From Chrysophaeum taylorii (lineage: Eukaryota; Sar; Pelagophyceae; Pelagomonadales; Pelagomonadaceae): 64,000 nucleotides of DNA. The first letter of the stretch is position 1; each line of letters opens with the position of its first letter. Both the position numbers and the translations under genes were made by a program. Below the pieces are notes generated by a model. That model was not told where the DNA came from. It did not search any database and worked only from the letters and a program-made list of their open reading frames with translations. This document shows, piece by piece, positions 38,241 through 49,079 of this stretch. The stretch lies in contig JAQMWT010000386.1 of assembly GCA_029834535.1 (NCBI GenBank), forward strand, positions 1 through 64,000, in the 5' to 3' direction.

Positions 38241-38540
38241 CGCGCGAGCATCGCATCTACGAGCTCACTTTCTCGAGTACGGAGTCTCAGGATATCTTTC
38301 GATACATCACCGCGCGCGGCGGCATACAACTCCTTTTGGACCGGATCAGTTGCCGCCTCGAAAGCTGCTATCATTTCGTCGACTTTCTCCTTGTTTGCAA
38401 TGATCTCCTTCCGCACCCTCGCGAGCTCCGACTCCACATTCGTCGTTGTCGAATACAACTGCCCGCGGTAGGCGCGCGTCGAGGCGAGTCTTCTAGGAGC
38501 ACCATGAATGAAACAACGCGAAACGAGACAACGCACCGCG
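38225..38540 (-). other. Upstream coiled-coil reading frame of NTPase copy 2
   Basis: Same arrangement as in copy 1: about 100 codons on the minus strand, in a different frame from the NTPase, encoding RRLASTRAYRGQLYSTTTN and then a coiled coil (ESELARVRKEIIANKEKVDE). It ends with ESELVDAML, where the NTPase frame begins. There is no ATG in this frame upstream of the coiled coil. Confidence 0.55.
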
Positions 38541-38710
38541 CAGGTGCCATCAACGATAACGATTGACGGACGCCCAACACGGCCAACGCAGAGCAGCGCG
38601 CCTGCATTATGATCCGTGTCCGTTTCGTTTCAAACGGACGTTGTTCGATTCGGTGTCCTAGCCGTTGGAAGAAGATCAGGTTCCCTAAAAAAAAAAGTAG
38701 AATTATTCAC

Positions 38711-39096
38711 GGGTCGACACTAAAAATTACTGTTTTGTTGCAAGGGCAGTACCATGGACCGAACTCGACCAACGAGGGATGTGAGACGCTCAGGAGTACT
38801 CCCGACCACTCTCCTTTCGGACCTGGGGGCACGCCACACCCCAGTTTAGCATGATCGTGGCATGGTGTGGGGTGATGTCTAGCAGTACCCGACACTAAAA
38901 ATTACCAGAGGCGCGAGGAAGGGGAGGATGGCGAGCCACACTAGGTGTCGAAATAAGCATGCCCGTAGCTCCTGAAGTGTCGGTGGGGTCGCTGCTTTGG
39001 GCGGGTCTCAGGTAGCCGGTTGGTTCGTGGCTGGGGTCGCCGACGGCGGCGACGATCATGACCGATCTCGCGCTCGAGTTTGGCGAGTTGCTGTCC

Positions 39097-39128
<32 letters not shown>

Positions 39129-40398
39129 GGCATCAGCATCATTCGGCGCTGCAAATGCAAGATCCTCCAGCGCCTTTTTGCACGCCTTCTTACTGCATCG
39201 CTTCCATTTGAGGTCCCCGCAGATCACGCAGTACTTGAGTTTGCTGTGGCGTCGCACACGGCGCCGTTGTCAAGGCCGCAGATGCAGCCGTCCTTGCAGC
39301 GCTGCCACGCCTCGAAGCATGCCGAGAAAAAAAGCCGCGTATAAATCGCGGCCCACACATGCCCCAGCACATCGTGACAGTGTTGCACTCGCGGTAGTCA
39401 TAGGCCTCGGCCCAGCAGCAGACGTCAACCTTGTTGCCGGCCCCAAACTTTTTTCTTGGCGTGTTCCCTTTGTTGTTATCGGCGTAGTCCACGAAAAAAC
39501 TCGGGCGTCTCGGCGAGTTTCAGGACAAAGCGGGGATCCGATATGGCGCCGTGCACGTCCATAATCCCCGCGGCGTTGAACTCGAAGTCCGTGGATGCCC
39601 GCACACTACTCCTCGACCATCTCGTCGCAGTTCACGGCGGCACGCTTCGCCTCGGTTATTATTTTTGCTTGATCTTTGCGCTGATCCGGTGCGAGTTGCG
39701 GGCGAAGAAACCTATGAATAATTCTTCCACGAGGGCGAATGGCCGCACACAATTTTGTAGTTTGCGTTGTTGAACGGGGTTTTCTTGCGTCCGCCGCGTC
39801 GGTGCTGAAGTCGACGATTGAGGAGTAAAATATGGCGCACTTTGACTCCAATCTTTTCGCAGCAGCTTGGCGCGGCGCGGGCCTTGTTGCTTGCTCTCAA
39901 AAACGATCCATTTCACAGGCGCCTGCTCCTCCTTCGGCGCGAGCAACATCCGGTCCGAGATTCGAGCGTGCGTCGCGGCTGTTTCATCAAACAAAACACG
40001 CTCCTTCAGTCTATCGTCCAGCTGTCGTCTCCAGGTGATGATGAGCTCAATCCACTCTGGGTGGTCAGTCATGCACTTCTTGGCCCCTACTCCTTCCTTC
40101 TCGCAATACGCTATGGCCTCCCCCCGCGAAGAAGAAAAACTTTCTGCTGCTGCTGGCGTTTCTTTTCCGACTGTCTCCAACGCAGCCGTTTTCTTGTTGT
40201 TGAAAGCTCGCTTCTTCGGAACCGTTTTTCTCGCTGCCGCTTCTCCCGGGGTTGTCATAGGGGCCCACCCAGGCTCCTTTTTATGCCATGGGGCGCTTCG
40301 CCCCCTCCGGCTAGGCTCTTGTGGCCTTCCTAGCTGCGGAAGCCGAGTTTCGAAAGCGCGCGTAATTTTTAGTGTCGGGTGATTTTTAGTGTCGACCC
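38711..40398 (-). mobile_element. TIR transposon with nested second TIR pair
   Basis: Outer inverted repeat GGGTCGACACTAAAAATTAC at 38711-38730 and its near complement at 40380-40398. A second pair CCCGACACTAAAAATTAC lies inside at 38888-38905 and 40362-40379. The two pairs share CGACACTAAAAATTAC, so one element may have inserted into the end of a relative, or the ends were duplicated. I cannot define a target duplication. Minus-strand coding inside is a decayed transposase-like protein. Superfamily unassigned. Confidence 0.75.
38895..40300 (-). pseudogene. Decayed coding region of the TIR transposon
   Basis: Minus-strand pieces: a Lys/Ala-rich N-terminal part with EAIAYCEKEGVGAKKCMTDH (about 40060-40260), a middle part with LLAPKEEQAPVKWIVFE, then DYADNNKGNTPRKKFGAGNK and YRECNTVTMCWGMCGPRF (39340-39490), and a C-terminal Cys-rich finger KLKYCVICGDLKWKRCSKKA with a Glu run (39100-39240). 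The CxxC-type C-terminal finger recalls piggyBac-like transposases, but I see no catalytic triad and the frames change several times. Confidence 0.45.
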
Positions 40399-40419
40399 GC
40401 CTGTATATGTGAAGAGGGG

Positions 40420-40560
40420 TGTGAGTGTGTTTAAATCTCGACTGCGAAGAGGGGGGCGTGTGTGTGGCGCATGAAGGATGTGCGTGGTTTTGCGGGGTAG
40501 GAGGCATGTGCGTGACGGGCGTAACTAGGTATGCGGGACCTAGTCGGGGTGTGTATGTCC
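40420..40560 (+). repeat. R1 repeat
   Basis: Variant of the R1 unit: TCTCGACTGCGAAGAGGGG, then the GT-rich block, GGATGTGCGTGG and GACCTAGTCGGGGT. Diverged compared with the copies at 19966 and 21587. Confidence 0.6.
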
Positions 40561-40777
40561 TTTAAGAGGCTCGCGTTGTTATAAGTGATTTTGGTAGTAA
40601 ACCGCTTATCACTAAATTATCATGGTATATGGAAACCGCTTATCACTTAATTGTTATGAGTGTTATTTAGAATCAGAATTTTAGATGGATGTAATTGTTA
40701 AAAGTGTCACTACTAGAATAGATCTACAGCAAGTCCAGGCCAGTAAGTTCACCTAGTCCCAATCTCTAACCCTAGTA
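40561..40777. repeat. R3 repeat and inverted R2 units
   Basis: AAACCGCTTATC and ATGTAATTGTTAAAAGTGTC match 18300-18365. From 40735, CCAGTAAGTTCACC and CCCAATCTCTAACCC are the reverse complement of the R2 units at 21150-21560. No coding sequence. Confidence 0.6.
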
Positions 40778-41123
40778 TGTCCACCCAACCAGTCAGTGCA
40801 CAGAAATCTGATGCCTCTTACCCTTATCCGTCCGTTGAGAACCTGATCTCTTCCTTACCCTTCTTCTTCCTTTCTACACACGTCCTCAATTAGTCCTCTG
40901 ATATTTGTGCTCAAGTTCATCATATCATGGTCTAGCGCGTCCCGAGGTATGTAGCACTATACACTTAACCTTTCTCGTATAGTTCTAGATGCCGCCTGTC
41001 GTCTTCTGAGGATATAGGGAACATACCTATTCATTCCCCGAATTAAAATGTTCCAGACGTTCATGATGAGACGGGATGTTTTTTTCCCAGGTGACTTTAC
41101 CACTGCATGCTAAATCCTCTGCA

Positions 41124-41137
41124 GGTTATGGGCCCAG
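41124..41137 (+). promoter_or_regulatory. Primer binding site for a half-tRNA-iMet, Copia-3
   Basis: GGTTATGGGCCCAG, identical to the Copia-1 site and complementary to the initiator tRNA-Met anticodon arm. It abuts the presumed LTR end CTGCA, as expected. Confidence 0.75.
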
Positions 41138-41649
41138 GCGGGTCCCTGAGAAACCATGTGTTAAAACGCGCACGTAACCACCTATGGGTTTTGGACTGTT
41201 ACCGCGCCAGTCCAGCCTCGCCACGCAAACGCGCTTGTTTATACAACGCCATTACCATTGGGCTGTATATAACATATTTTGCACACCTGATCGTGCAGCC
41301 TTGTGTGCACCTGTTCATAGTATCGTGTTGTCATGTTAATATTGATGTGTGTGTGTAAGTTGGCTAACCTGTACTCTTGCACACATATTATGGAATATTT
41401 TGGGTACGTCCACTCGTACATTCCATGACAATGCACTTACCAAGCTCCTTGAGAGCACCAAAATAACCAGCTGTCTTGAGTGACTACGCTTAGCGGCACT
41501 ACTCTGGACTCACAGCTTGCACAGTTGTCAAATATACGCCTTTCCATCGATAACGCATGAGTGTACGTAGACACCAATAGACAGACCCCCTTAGAATGTC
41601 TAGACAGTGTCAACTGCGTGACTGAACTCACTGGTTCCCCGTCAACTGC

Positions 41650-42670
41650 TATGGCAGAACACGCAGCACGAGCCGCACCCAAGACGATCACAATTGCGGA
41701 CATACTATCTCTCGGAATCAAATTCTCGATCGCGTTTTTATGGAATGGAAGACCGACAGGGCTGCTGATTATCTCCATTTAGCTGTTGATGAATTGCCCC
41801 TTAAGTATCAGGAATGGCATTTCACCAACGAAGCTTTCCCCCACTTACCTGATGCAGAACTAGCTCAGCTAGCTACTGTCTGTTACGACTATGAAGTCAA
41901 GGCATTACGTCCTGAAATCAATGCCCGTTTCTTAGAAGAGGAACGAATCTTAAATCGCGCGCACCCGAAGGCATTAGCTTTCGACACCCGTGTTCGTGCT
42001 CCTGTAACTATGCTTTCGTTAACTGCTGCTGACTGGCGCACTTATCAGAGCACGTATGCTACATTCTTGTATACTTACTTCAATCTTTAAAGTCTTGGAA
42101 AACCAGCACTTGCGGCCTGGCCGCCCTCAATGAGGTGTATAACAAAAGTTATTTACCCAACAAGGCTCGCGCCATTATGCTCTCTGCCTTTAGTCACTAC
42201 GAGTCTGTTACGACTACTGATGTGTCCTATTTGAAACAGCAGTTCAACTCTGTTGTTTATAATCCTAACTGGTATGTCCATGTCTTTATTGAAGCTGTCC
42301 TAGCATTTAGGCAAATCTCTTACCAACTTAACCAGGAAGAGACTGACCTTCAATTCGACTTTGGTACTCTTTATAGAAAATTTTATGAAGAGATACATTG
42401 GCATTATGCCGATAATACCAGCAACAATCGTTACGATCGTGGTTGGGTAGACTGGTGTTGTATGTATGAAACTCGATCTTCATCTCGGCCTGTGCCAGAC
42501 GCTGAACGATTGTGTCACCCTACCAACCCTAGCTATATATTAGAATACGCATTATACTTTAAGTTAGTATCAAATGGGTCGAACAAAAGACGCTTAGAAC
42601 GCCCTGTTTCTTGGCAACCTTACGTCGAAGGTTTATCATCTCAACCAAAGCCGAAATTACTACTGACAAA
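41650..42670 (+). pseudogene. Copia-3 gag-like region (fossil)
   Basis: Helical, Tyr/Phe/Trp-rich coding: MEWKTDRAADYLHLAVDELP, then FPHLPDAELAQLATVCYDYE, then (42135-42670) SYLKQQFNSVVYNPNWYVHV and HWHYADNTSNNRYDRGW. Consistent with a capsid domain by size and place. No zinc knuckle. Codon use is more A/T-rich than the neighbours, hinting at a different origin or age. Fossil. Confidence 0.5.
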
Positions 42671-42680
42671 TACCCTGATT

Positions 42681-43255
42681 CGGGGGACATGCTCCCCACA
42701 CACACCCCCCTCTTAGCAGCAGTCGACATTTAAAGACGACCACCCCCCTCTTAGCAGCAGTCGACATTTAAAGACAACCACCCACACAGCCCGTCCTCTC
42801 TTCGCCTGCCCCACGACTCGGCGATGACCCCGACTAGGTCCCGCGTACTTATCTCCGCCCGTCAGGCACATCCCTCCTACCCCACAAACCCACCCACATC
42901 CTTCATGCCCCCCACACACACCCCCCTCTTAGCAGCAGTCGACCTTTAAAGACACACACCCCCCTCTTAGCAGTCGACATTTAAAGACAACCACCCACAT
43001 CCTTCATGCCCCCCACACACACACCCCTCTTATAGCAGTCGACCTTTAAAGACAACCACCCCGACTAGGTCCCGCATCTTATCTCCGCCCGTCAGGCAGC
43101 ACATCCCTCCAACCCCACAAAACCACCCACATCCTTCACGCACCACACACACACACACCCCTCTTATAGCAGTCGACCTTTAAAGACAAACACCCTTCAC
43201 GCACCACACACACACCCCTCTTAGCAGTCGACCTTTAGAGACGAACACCCTCGCT
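42681..43255 (-). repeat. R1 repeat array, inverted
   Basis: At least five inverted R1 units, each containing CTCTTAGCAGTCGAC (some with an extra GCA) followed by TTTAAAGACA, separated by C/A-rich DNA. One unit carries the full block ending in the complement of GACCTAGTCGGGGT. This is the densest R1 array in the window. Confidence 0.75.
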
Positions 43256-43690
43256 TGGGGTTCGTTATACACCGCCCACGCCCTCCATCCCTCCCACCCG
43301 TCGCCCGTCGATCGGCGCGCAGCGCAAGTCCACTCCGAATACCTTGCTCACGCCCGCGGCATCGTTGCCATCATCCCCCAGCCGGGTACAGCACCCCCGC
43401 CTGGCTTCTTGGGCCCTGTCGAACAGCGGCTACGTAGCTACGGCACCGTCGCCGGCCTCGTCTTTGGTGCCTTCGGTGAGGCCCCCAGCGCGGCGTGCCA
43501 CGCCATCGTCGCCCAAACATGCGCAGAGCGCATCGCTGCGCGAACCTGTTTTGGAAAAAAAGCGGCTGCGCCAACTTTGAACACAGAGGCAAAGGCGGCC
43601 CAAAAAAAACTCGCCGCATCTACCACCGTGAGTGGGGGATGTGCTCGCGAGCGCGGGATTCTTGGGCGTCAGATATGAGATGAGGCCATC
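43256..43690 (+). pseudogene. Unrecognised frame with VFGAFGEAP motif, copy 2
   Basis: The plus strand encodes EQRLRSYGTVAGLVFGAFGE then CAERIAART, matching the minus-strand frame at 20290-20480. Frame breaks follow. Flanked by R1 repeats as at the first site, so both travelled as one package, probably within a Helitron. Confidence 0.45.
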
Positions 43691-44234
43691 GAGAAGCCCA
43701 TCAGCAGCTAGGTTCAAGTCGGAGGGAGAGTAGTACCTCCTCGGGTCGAAAGAAAATATGATCTCGGTTAAGGTGCGAAACCAACGGCTCCGATCGAGTT
43801 CAGCGTAATGCGGTATGCGTCGAGAAACTTTACCAACGACGGAAGACACGACCGCCACGTATGACCTCCGGGCAGTCGTTGGAGGTGATGTCGGCGAGGA
43901 GGTCTGCGGGCTTAGGGTGGTCTTGTGTGTACCTGAGCATGAAGGAGAACAGCCTGGCGTCGAACTCGTGCGATTGGCGCTCGTACGCGCCGTAACAAGT
44001 CTCGAACAGAAGCTGTGATTTTGAGGCGGCGATGCGGGAGCTGGTCAGCAATTGTGTTCCCAGTTGTGGTCGAAGCGGAGAGTGGAGTCCCAGGAATTGT
44101 CACGACAGAATTTCCAGGGACCTACTACAATCCATCGGATTGAAGGAACTCGTCGTATCAGGTCTGCATCGTCTGCCCCCAGCCACAGCTGTTTCAAACA
44201 GCAAATTTCGGCGGCTTGTAATTATTGGCTTTTG
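43691..44234 (-). pseudogene. Unrecognised minus-strand coding remnant
   Basis: Minus-strand pieces read SKSQLLFETCYGAYERQSHE, FDARLFSFMLRYTQDHPKPA, DLLADITSNDCPEVIRGG and HYAELDRSRWFRTLTEIIFS. The composition is normal for a protein and the pieces run in the same direction, but I recognise no family. Confidence 0.35.
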
Positions 44235-44560
44235 TCTTTAGAGGTCGACTGCTGCTAAGAGGGGTGTGTGTGTGTGGTGCATGAAGGATGTGCGTGGGTT
44301 TGTGGGGTCGGAGGAATGTGCCCGGCGGGCGGAGATAGGGATGCGGGACCTAGTCGGAGTCATCGCCGAGAGAGACCGCGGGGCAGGCGAAGAGCGGACC
44401 AAGGGCCCCGGCCATAGGTCGTACGCATGCTGCCGCCGGACGTATGTGAGGGTGACGTCCTGCTGGGATCGGGCGGCCTGGGCGGGGATCCCCTAGGCGG
44501 CGACGCGGGCGAGGGCACAGCGAGGGCACGGCGACGGTCGAGAGCCTCAAAGCCCACATC
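44235..44560 (+). repeat. R1 repeat and tail of the VFGAFGEAS frame
   Basis: GTCGACTGCTGCTAAGAGGGG, the GT-rich block and GACCTAGTCGGAGTCAT, then on the minus strand the Pro-rich peptide GRPIPAGRHPHIRPAAACV also found at 20090-20180. Confidence 0.55.
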
Positions 44561-44569
44561 TCAGCTAAC

Positions 44570-45420
44570 ATGACACGTGCGCAACGTCAAGCACCATGCG
44601 CGCGAGCGCATGACCCTCGCACGATGCACTTTGTTCACCACGTCGGCTTCTTTCTTTCTAAACATCCTCTAGCTATTGAGTCCTTCGAACCAGCTCTCAA
44701 CGCCTCACTCAAGCCCAGATCGTCCAGCACATCGACACCGTCATCCACTACCCCCCCCAACATTCTCGAAGATCCACACGCCCACTCATGGCATCGATCC
44801 ATCGCATCTTACGTTCTTCGGGGAACCAGAGTCTCCATCGGATGGTTCAGCGAGTGATCACGCGCTGACGACCACGAGGCACGCCCCGCCATCTTAGCAG
44901 AAGATGAGGAAGAAGCTCAGATCTGCGATTGGATGCCCTGGCGACTCTCTCTCGTTGATGACGGGTCTGACAGATCGAAATGCACTACGGGAATTCCCCG
45001 CCAAGCTTCAACGCAAGCCCCGACTCGTCGTCCCCATCGCGGCTCCGACAAGCAAGCCCCGGTTCACAACTACGTTCGACAATCGGGTCATCCCTGGCTT
45101 GACGTCCCCCAAAACGAGGAACGTCCGCGAGCAGCTTCTCCACCCCGTATCTGCGCGTCAAGACCAACGAACCGTCGAACCCCCGTGCACAGCGCGGGCG
45201 GCTCCTAATACGCGCGGTGTGCTCTTCTCGCAAGCCCACACTTGTTTAGCTTCTCCTCCCGTAGACGCGGCTGCGAGTAGTTAGTTCTTCCCCGCAGCTC
45301 CCTCCCTAGGTTCCCCTACTAGCTCTCTCCTGTACTCCTTCCCCACTCCCCCTCGAAATAAAGAAATAAATAAATAAATGTCCCTCAACAACATACCCTT
45401 TTCATCATGCTTCTCCTCAT
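44570..45420 (+). other. Uncertain 5' region of Copia-2
   Basis: Weak coding potential on the plus strand (for instance PAKLQRKPRLVVPIAAPTSK near 44980-45050). No domain recognised. An AATA microsatellite at 45356-45379 closes it. It could be gag or leader sequence of Copia-2 or an older insertion. Confidence 0.3.
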
Positions 45421-45439
45421 CCTCCGCCGACCATCGCTA

Positions 45440-46912
45440 GAGCACGACCACGCTCCAAAGCTCGTCGCCATTTTCGGATACGCGTCTCAACTTCGGCCAC
45501 CTCTCGTCGCCATCGAGAGGTCCCGGTACCCCTGTCAAGATCTCACGCGTCGGTCAAGGAAGATTTTCCTTACTCGTGGTTGCAGACGCTCGCAATCCCG
45601 ACGCAGGACTTGCGTACCTCGCGCCGGTCCTCCTGTTGGTTGACTTTCGAGCGGATAGATTTTTATTCTCCTCGGAAGTTGGTCGCTTGCTGTTCAAAGT
45701 AATCATTTTCGACACGCCCCTTCCGCACATTCCATGCGCGACCCACAAGTCGCCCGGACTTGTGGGCCGCCGCTGCTGTCTAAAAAAAAAAAGGGCAGCT
45801 GAAGGCCCTTCTCTGTTTTTTTCGCAACGACCGGATCTTCGCGTTGTGTTCGTACGCGAAAAACAATCCCTCTTGCAGCACAACGATTCGTCAGCGTTTT
45901 GGCCCAGACATGCTCCGATGCTACACTCATTCCGCGTCTGGTCAGCTCAAAGTCGCTGCTGTTCATGTACTCCGCCGAATGCATCTCGGAGTCAACGCTC
46001 GAGGATCTCAACAGTTATCCATCCTGACGCCCGCTCGGCCCGTGGATGTTCCGCTCCGATTTGCGATTTCGAGGAGGAGGATGACCCCTCCCTCAGAGAC
46101 GAACGAACGAACGAACGAATTGTGGGCACCACCAACACGTCCTCGCTCGAATCGACGCTGGTTTTTTCGTTCTACGCGCCTCGCACGAGTTCACCACCAC
46201 GGAAGTCAGTCAGTCAGTCAGTCAGTCAGTCAGTCAGTCACCTCCGACCGGACGCCCTGGTGGTTACTCTCGGCTTCTTCACCGGCGGAAAAGCGACCCT
46301 CGAGCAGCAACGAAAAAAGCCCACTGGCCGACCGACACGCGGGAAATGCCTATTGCACGCCATTCAAGCTATGTGGTCATGCCGTATCAGGATTCGACGC
46401 ACATCAAGGCTACCTTGGGGCTGCATTTGCATGTCGACCAAAGCTCCCCGAGATGGACAGGCACTCATCAGATCTTAGTCTCCGAGCAGCAGAACTGATC
46501 AACTTGCAGAACCCCCAGGCTTTCTCGCTCAACTACCAACACAAAAAAACCCTTCGCGACCCACGCAACACGCTGGCTGTATCCCCAGACGCGCATGTCG
46601 CGGGCTCGTCGTGACGACGGGCATTGCGACCTACCCCAGAAGCAGACCACGCTAGGTCTACGCACCTACCTGCCTTCTGGACCCGCACGACGCTCACCTC
46701 TGGCGGCAACCTATTGGTACGCACGAGCTCTCGTCAAATACCGCTACGTCACGCCTGAAGAAACCGCACGGATCTGCGCTCCGGACGACGCAGTACTGCA
46801 CGAGCGATGGCGTAAGATGCCACCCAGACAGGTCTTCAAGGAGCAGGCATACATGATCGCCCCCCCCGCAGCTCTTGGCGCTTTACTTGTCGCTCCATCG
46901 CGTAGCGCCTAA
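45440..46912 (+). pseudogene. Copia-2 C5-methyltransferase traces (fossil)
   Basis: Separate plus-strand peptides fall in the order and roughly the spacing of the Copia-1 methyltransferase: RFSLLVVADARNPDA near 45565-45610 (motif II region), KVIIFDTPLPHIPC near 45695-45740 (motif IV region), DLRVVFVREK near 45835 (motif VI region) and, clearest, VTPEETARICAPDD near 46750-46795 (motif IX; Copia-1 has LSISENARICQMLARP). A microsatellite sits in the middle (46203-46240). Taken one by one the early matches are weak. Motif IX and the order give the case. Fossil. Confidence 0.5.
46203..46240. repeat. Tetranucleotide microsatellite (GTCA)n
   Basis: About nine tandem copies of GTCA. A shorter GAAC array lies at 46102-46119. 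Both lie in the decayed methyltransferase region of Copia-2. Confidence 0.95.
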
Positions 46913-47079
46913 AAAAAAACGTCGCGTCGTGTGATAAATCACTGACAATTCGCGACCGCGCAACCCACCGGTGTAATAAGCTCCAAGGCCCAAGACGTAG
47001 ACACACTTCTATACGGTGTCGACGTCACAGCGGCATGTGCAGATCAGCTCCTGATCGCCATTGAGGGCTCGCACAGCCA

Positions 47080-48200
47080 CTCTGCGCTAGCTGCCATGGT
47101 TAAGCATCTTCTAAAGAAGCGACCACCTAAGCAAACGCCTGATTACAGGATTAAGGCGGTTCGGTTCTCAACAGTGGCAGCAGCAAAGACCAAAACGGCG
47201 GACTCCATCCCGACGTCAGCATGGCCCCCTGAGTTAGTTGCCTCGAACGCATCATGGCTTTCCCGCCAAGCTCTCTCTTCAAAGTCAGCAGTTGGTACAG
47301 GTCCATCTTCCTGCACTACTCGCCTGATATGATGGAAAGCAACATCCGAGCCAACCCCAACATCTGCACAACCTACAGCCCGGTGCTTCCCGATACCTGA
47401 GATTTCTAGTCCCAGACGACAGGATGGTCAAGGATCTGGACAACCTAAAGTGGACAAAAAATCTCGAGACGTACACTCGAAATGAGCTCTCCTTTGCCTT
47501 TGGCCAAGTTATCGCTCTGGATGTTGTTGCCGAGTCGACGATCCACTCGGTGTACCGTCATTTTACTCTCACCACTACGCGGCCAAACAGTTCCAGGCCA
47601 CCGAGCTGAACAATATGAAGACCGAGCTCTCCCTGCAAATTGAGACGCTTGGACGATATCAGCTGCACTATGGCAGTCCCGCCGAGCATTCCATTGGTCG
47701 TCTCACCAAACGCGCCACCATGGCACAGGAAGGCCTGCGCGGCAAGACGGTCAAGGGTCACCAAAAAATCGACCCGTCAACTTACTTACTCTGTGTTCTC
47801 GAGCTTGTTCTACAGCACCGTGCACAACAATCTAGGGTTGCGACTCCTTTCCCGTCGCGAACACGTTGACCGCACGCCCCACCAGGTGCTGTCCCGCCAA
47901 GAGGAAATGAGCTCCCAGCTCTACACGTTTGGCTCGTGGGTGTTGGTCAACCCACCCCACCGCGACAAGCAGCGCGAACCCAAGACCGTGCGCGGCATAT
48001 ATACCTTGGAAGCGCCGACGTGCTTCCACTGCATGCGCTGCATATCGCCAATCACCCCGAGTCGCTCATCCACCAACTGGTTGACACTGGTGACATTATC
48101 ACCACTGGGCAGCCGAGGACCTCCGCCCCGACTGGCGTGCGTACCGCACCCAGCAACTGGCGAACCAAGCCACCAATCGCTTCTTGAAAGATCCGCGCGT
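47080..48200 (+). pseudogene. Copia-2 integrase (fossil)
   Basis: Plus-strand peptides include LQIETLGRYQLHYGSPAEHS then IGRLTKRATMAQEGLRG (47640-47740), in the place of the third catalytic region. The C-terminal block SQLYTFGSWVLVNPPHRDKQ and HQLVDTGDIITTG near 47910-48110 corresponds to PFGEPVTFVYPQSH and GRYGKIVTSNDFHV in Copia-1. Fossil. Confidence 0.6.
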
Positions 48201-49079
48201 CATACCCAACACCGCGCAAGAAGCATACCCGACAATTCCGCCCGAGCCTCCCCCGGCGATAGCACTCTCGCTGCGATTGTCCGGCTCCCCGACGACACCG
48301 CTCCGTCAGAAGACGACGATGACCACCAGTCGTCCGATGCCGAGTCCGATGCCGAATCCCCGACACCGCCTTCCCGGCGTAGCACGCCAAACCTCAAAAT
48401 GTCGCCGACAAACCCAACCCCACACCCACCAGCCCGACGCACCCCGCCTCGTCGCCTCCCCGGAGTTCGCCCGCCGCCGCCAAGTCTCCCCGACGCCCAC
48501 CAACGCAGAACACCTACAAGAAGCAGAAGAATATACCGAAGCGTTCACGAGGTTCGAGCAACGAGCATACGCCAACGCCCGCAACACGACAGGGTCCAGC
48601 GAGCTTGGAGGAACTGCCTCGGACCTGGCTATCGAGAACCAATTTGTAAAACTGGATCTCATCTCCGCCAACGGCTCCAAGATGGTCGAGCAGCTTGTTG
48701 CCCTCGTTCACCCACGATGCTACCTCGTATGATACACCCTGCGAGAGTTCAACTCGAACTCGAATCCAAGGGACTATACCAGTGCGAGCCGACCACCTAC
48801 GACGACATCTCGCTGGCACTCTTAGGGATCCGCCGACGCCGCGCCGGCAGTAGACGCGCTAAACAACTCCAGGACCTCCCTGTTCGGTGGATAAGAGAAC
48901 GATCATCGGTTTGGGCAACACCACGACCCCAACAAGGACCTACGCTCTCAACTCTTCTGGATTTACAGACGTCAGTCTCAAGTAGAAGCAATTTTCACCT
49001 CACATTTGACGCGCTCTCGACGCAACCTGGGGATGGCCCCCTGACATCAAGTTCGGCGACGTCGACAATATTCGAATGA

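Larger units (their letters stand above)
36358..38678 (-). repeat. Duplicated NTPase unit, copy 2
   Basis: Starts GTGTGACTCAAAG at 36358, the same word as unit 3 at 54317, and ends at AGCCGTTGG plus GATC. The flanking DNA on both sides is unrelated to that of units 1 and 3 except for 36140-36260. Confidence 0.65.
40778..42680 (+). mobile_element. Copia-3: 5' part of a Ty1/copia fossil
   Basis: Candidate 5' LTR from TGTCCACC (40778) to CTGCA (41123), about 346 bp with TG and CA ends. Immediately after comes the half-tRNA-iMet primer binding site at 41124-41137. Gag-like coding follows (41650-42670). Then Helitron-type repeats begin. Gag is unlike that of Copia-1, so this is a different copia family. 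Broken, with a few breaks; 3' part missing or represented by the unrelated-looking Copia-2. Confidence 0.6.

Noticed and set aside
38480-38540. Mitochondrial targeting peptide at the start of the NTPase gene
   Set aside because: The Arg/Ser-rich segment before the coiled coil looks like one, but no ATG begins it in copies 1 and 2, so a start there cannot be supported.
39100-39125. Poly-Glu tract as a sign of an intact host nuclear protein
   Set aside because: It is a trinucleotide microsatellite inside a TIR-bounded element with changing frames.
41239-41436. Small minus-strand ORF in the Copia-3 leader
   Set aside because: Short, no conserved feature, and lies in the expected untranslated leader between primer binding site and gag.
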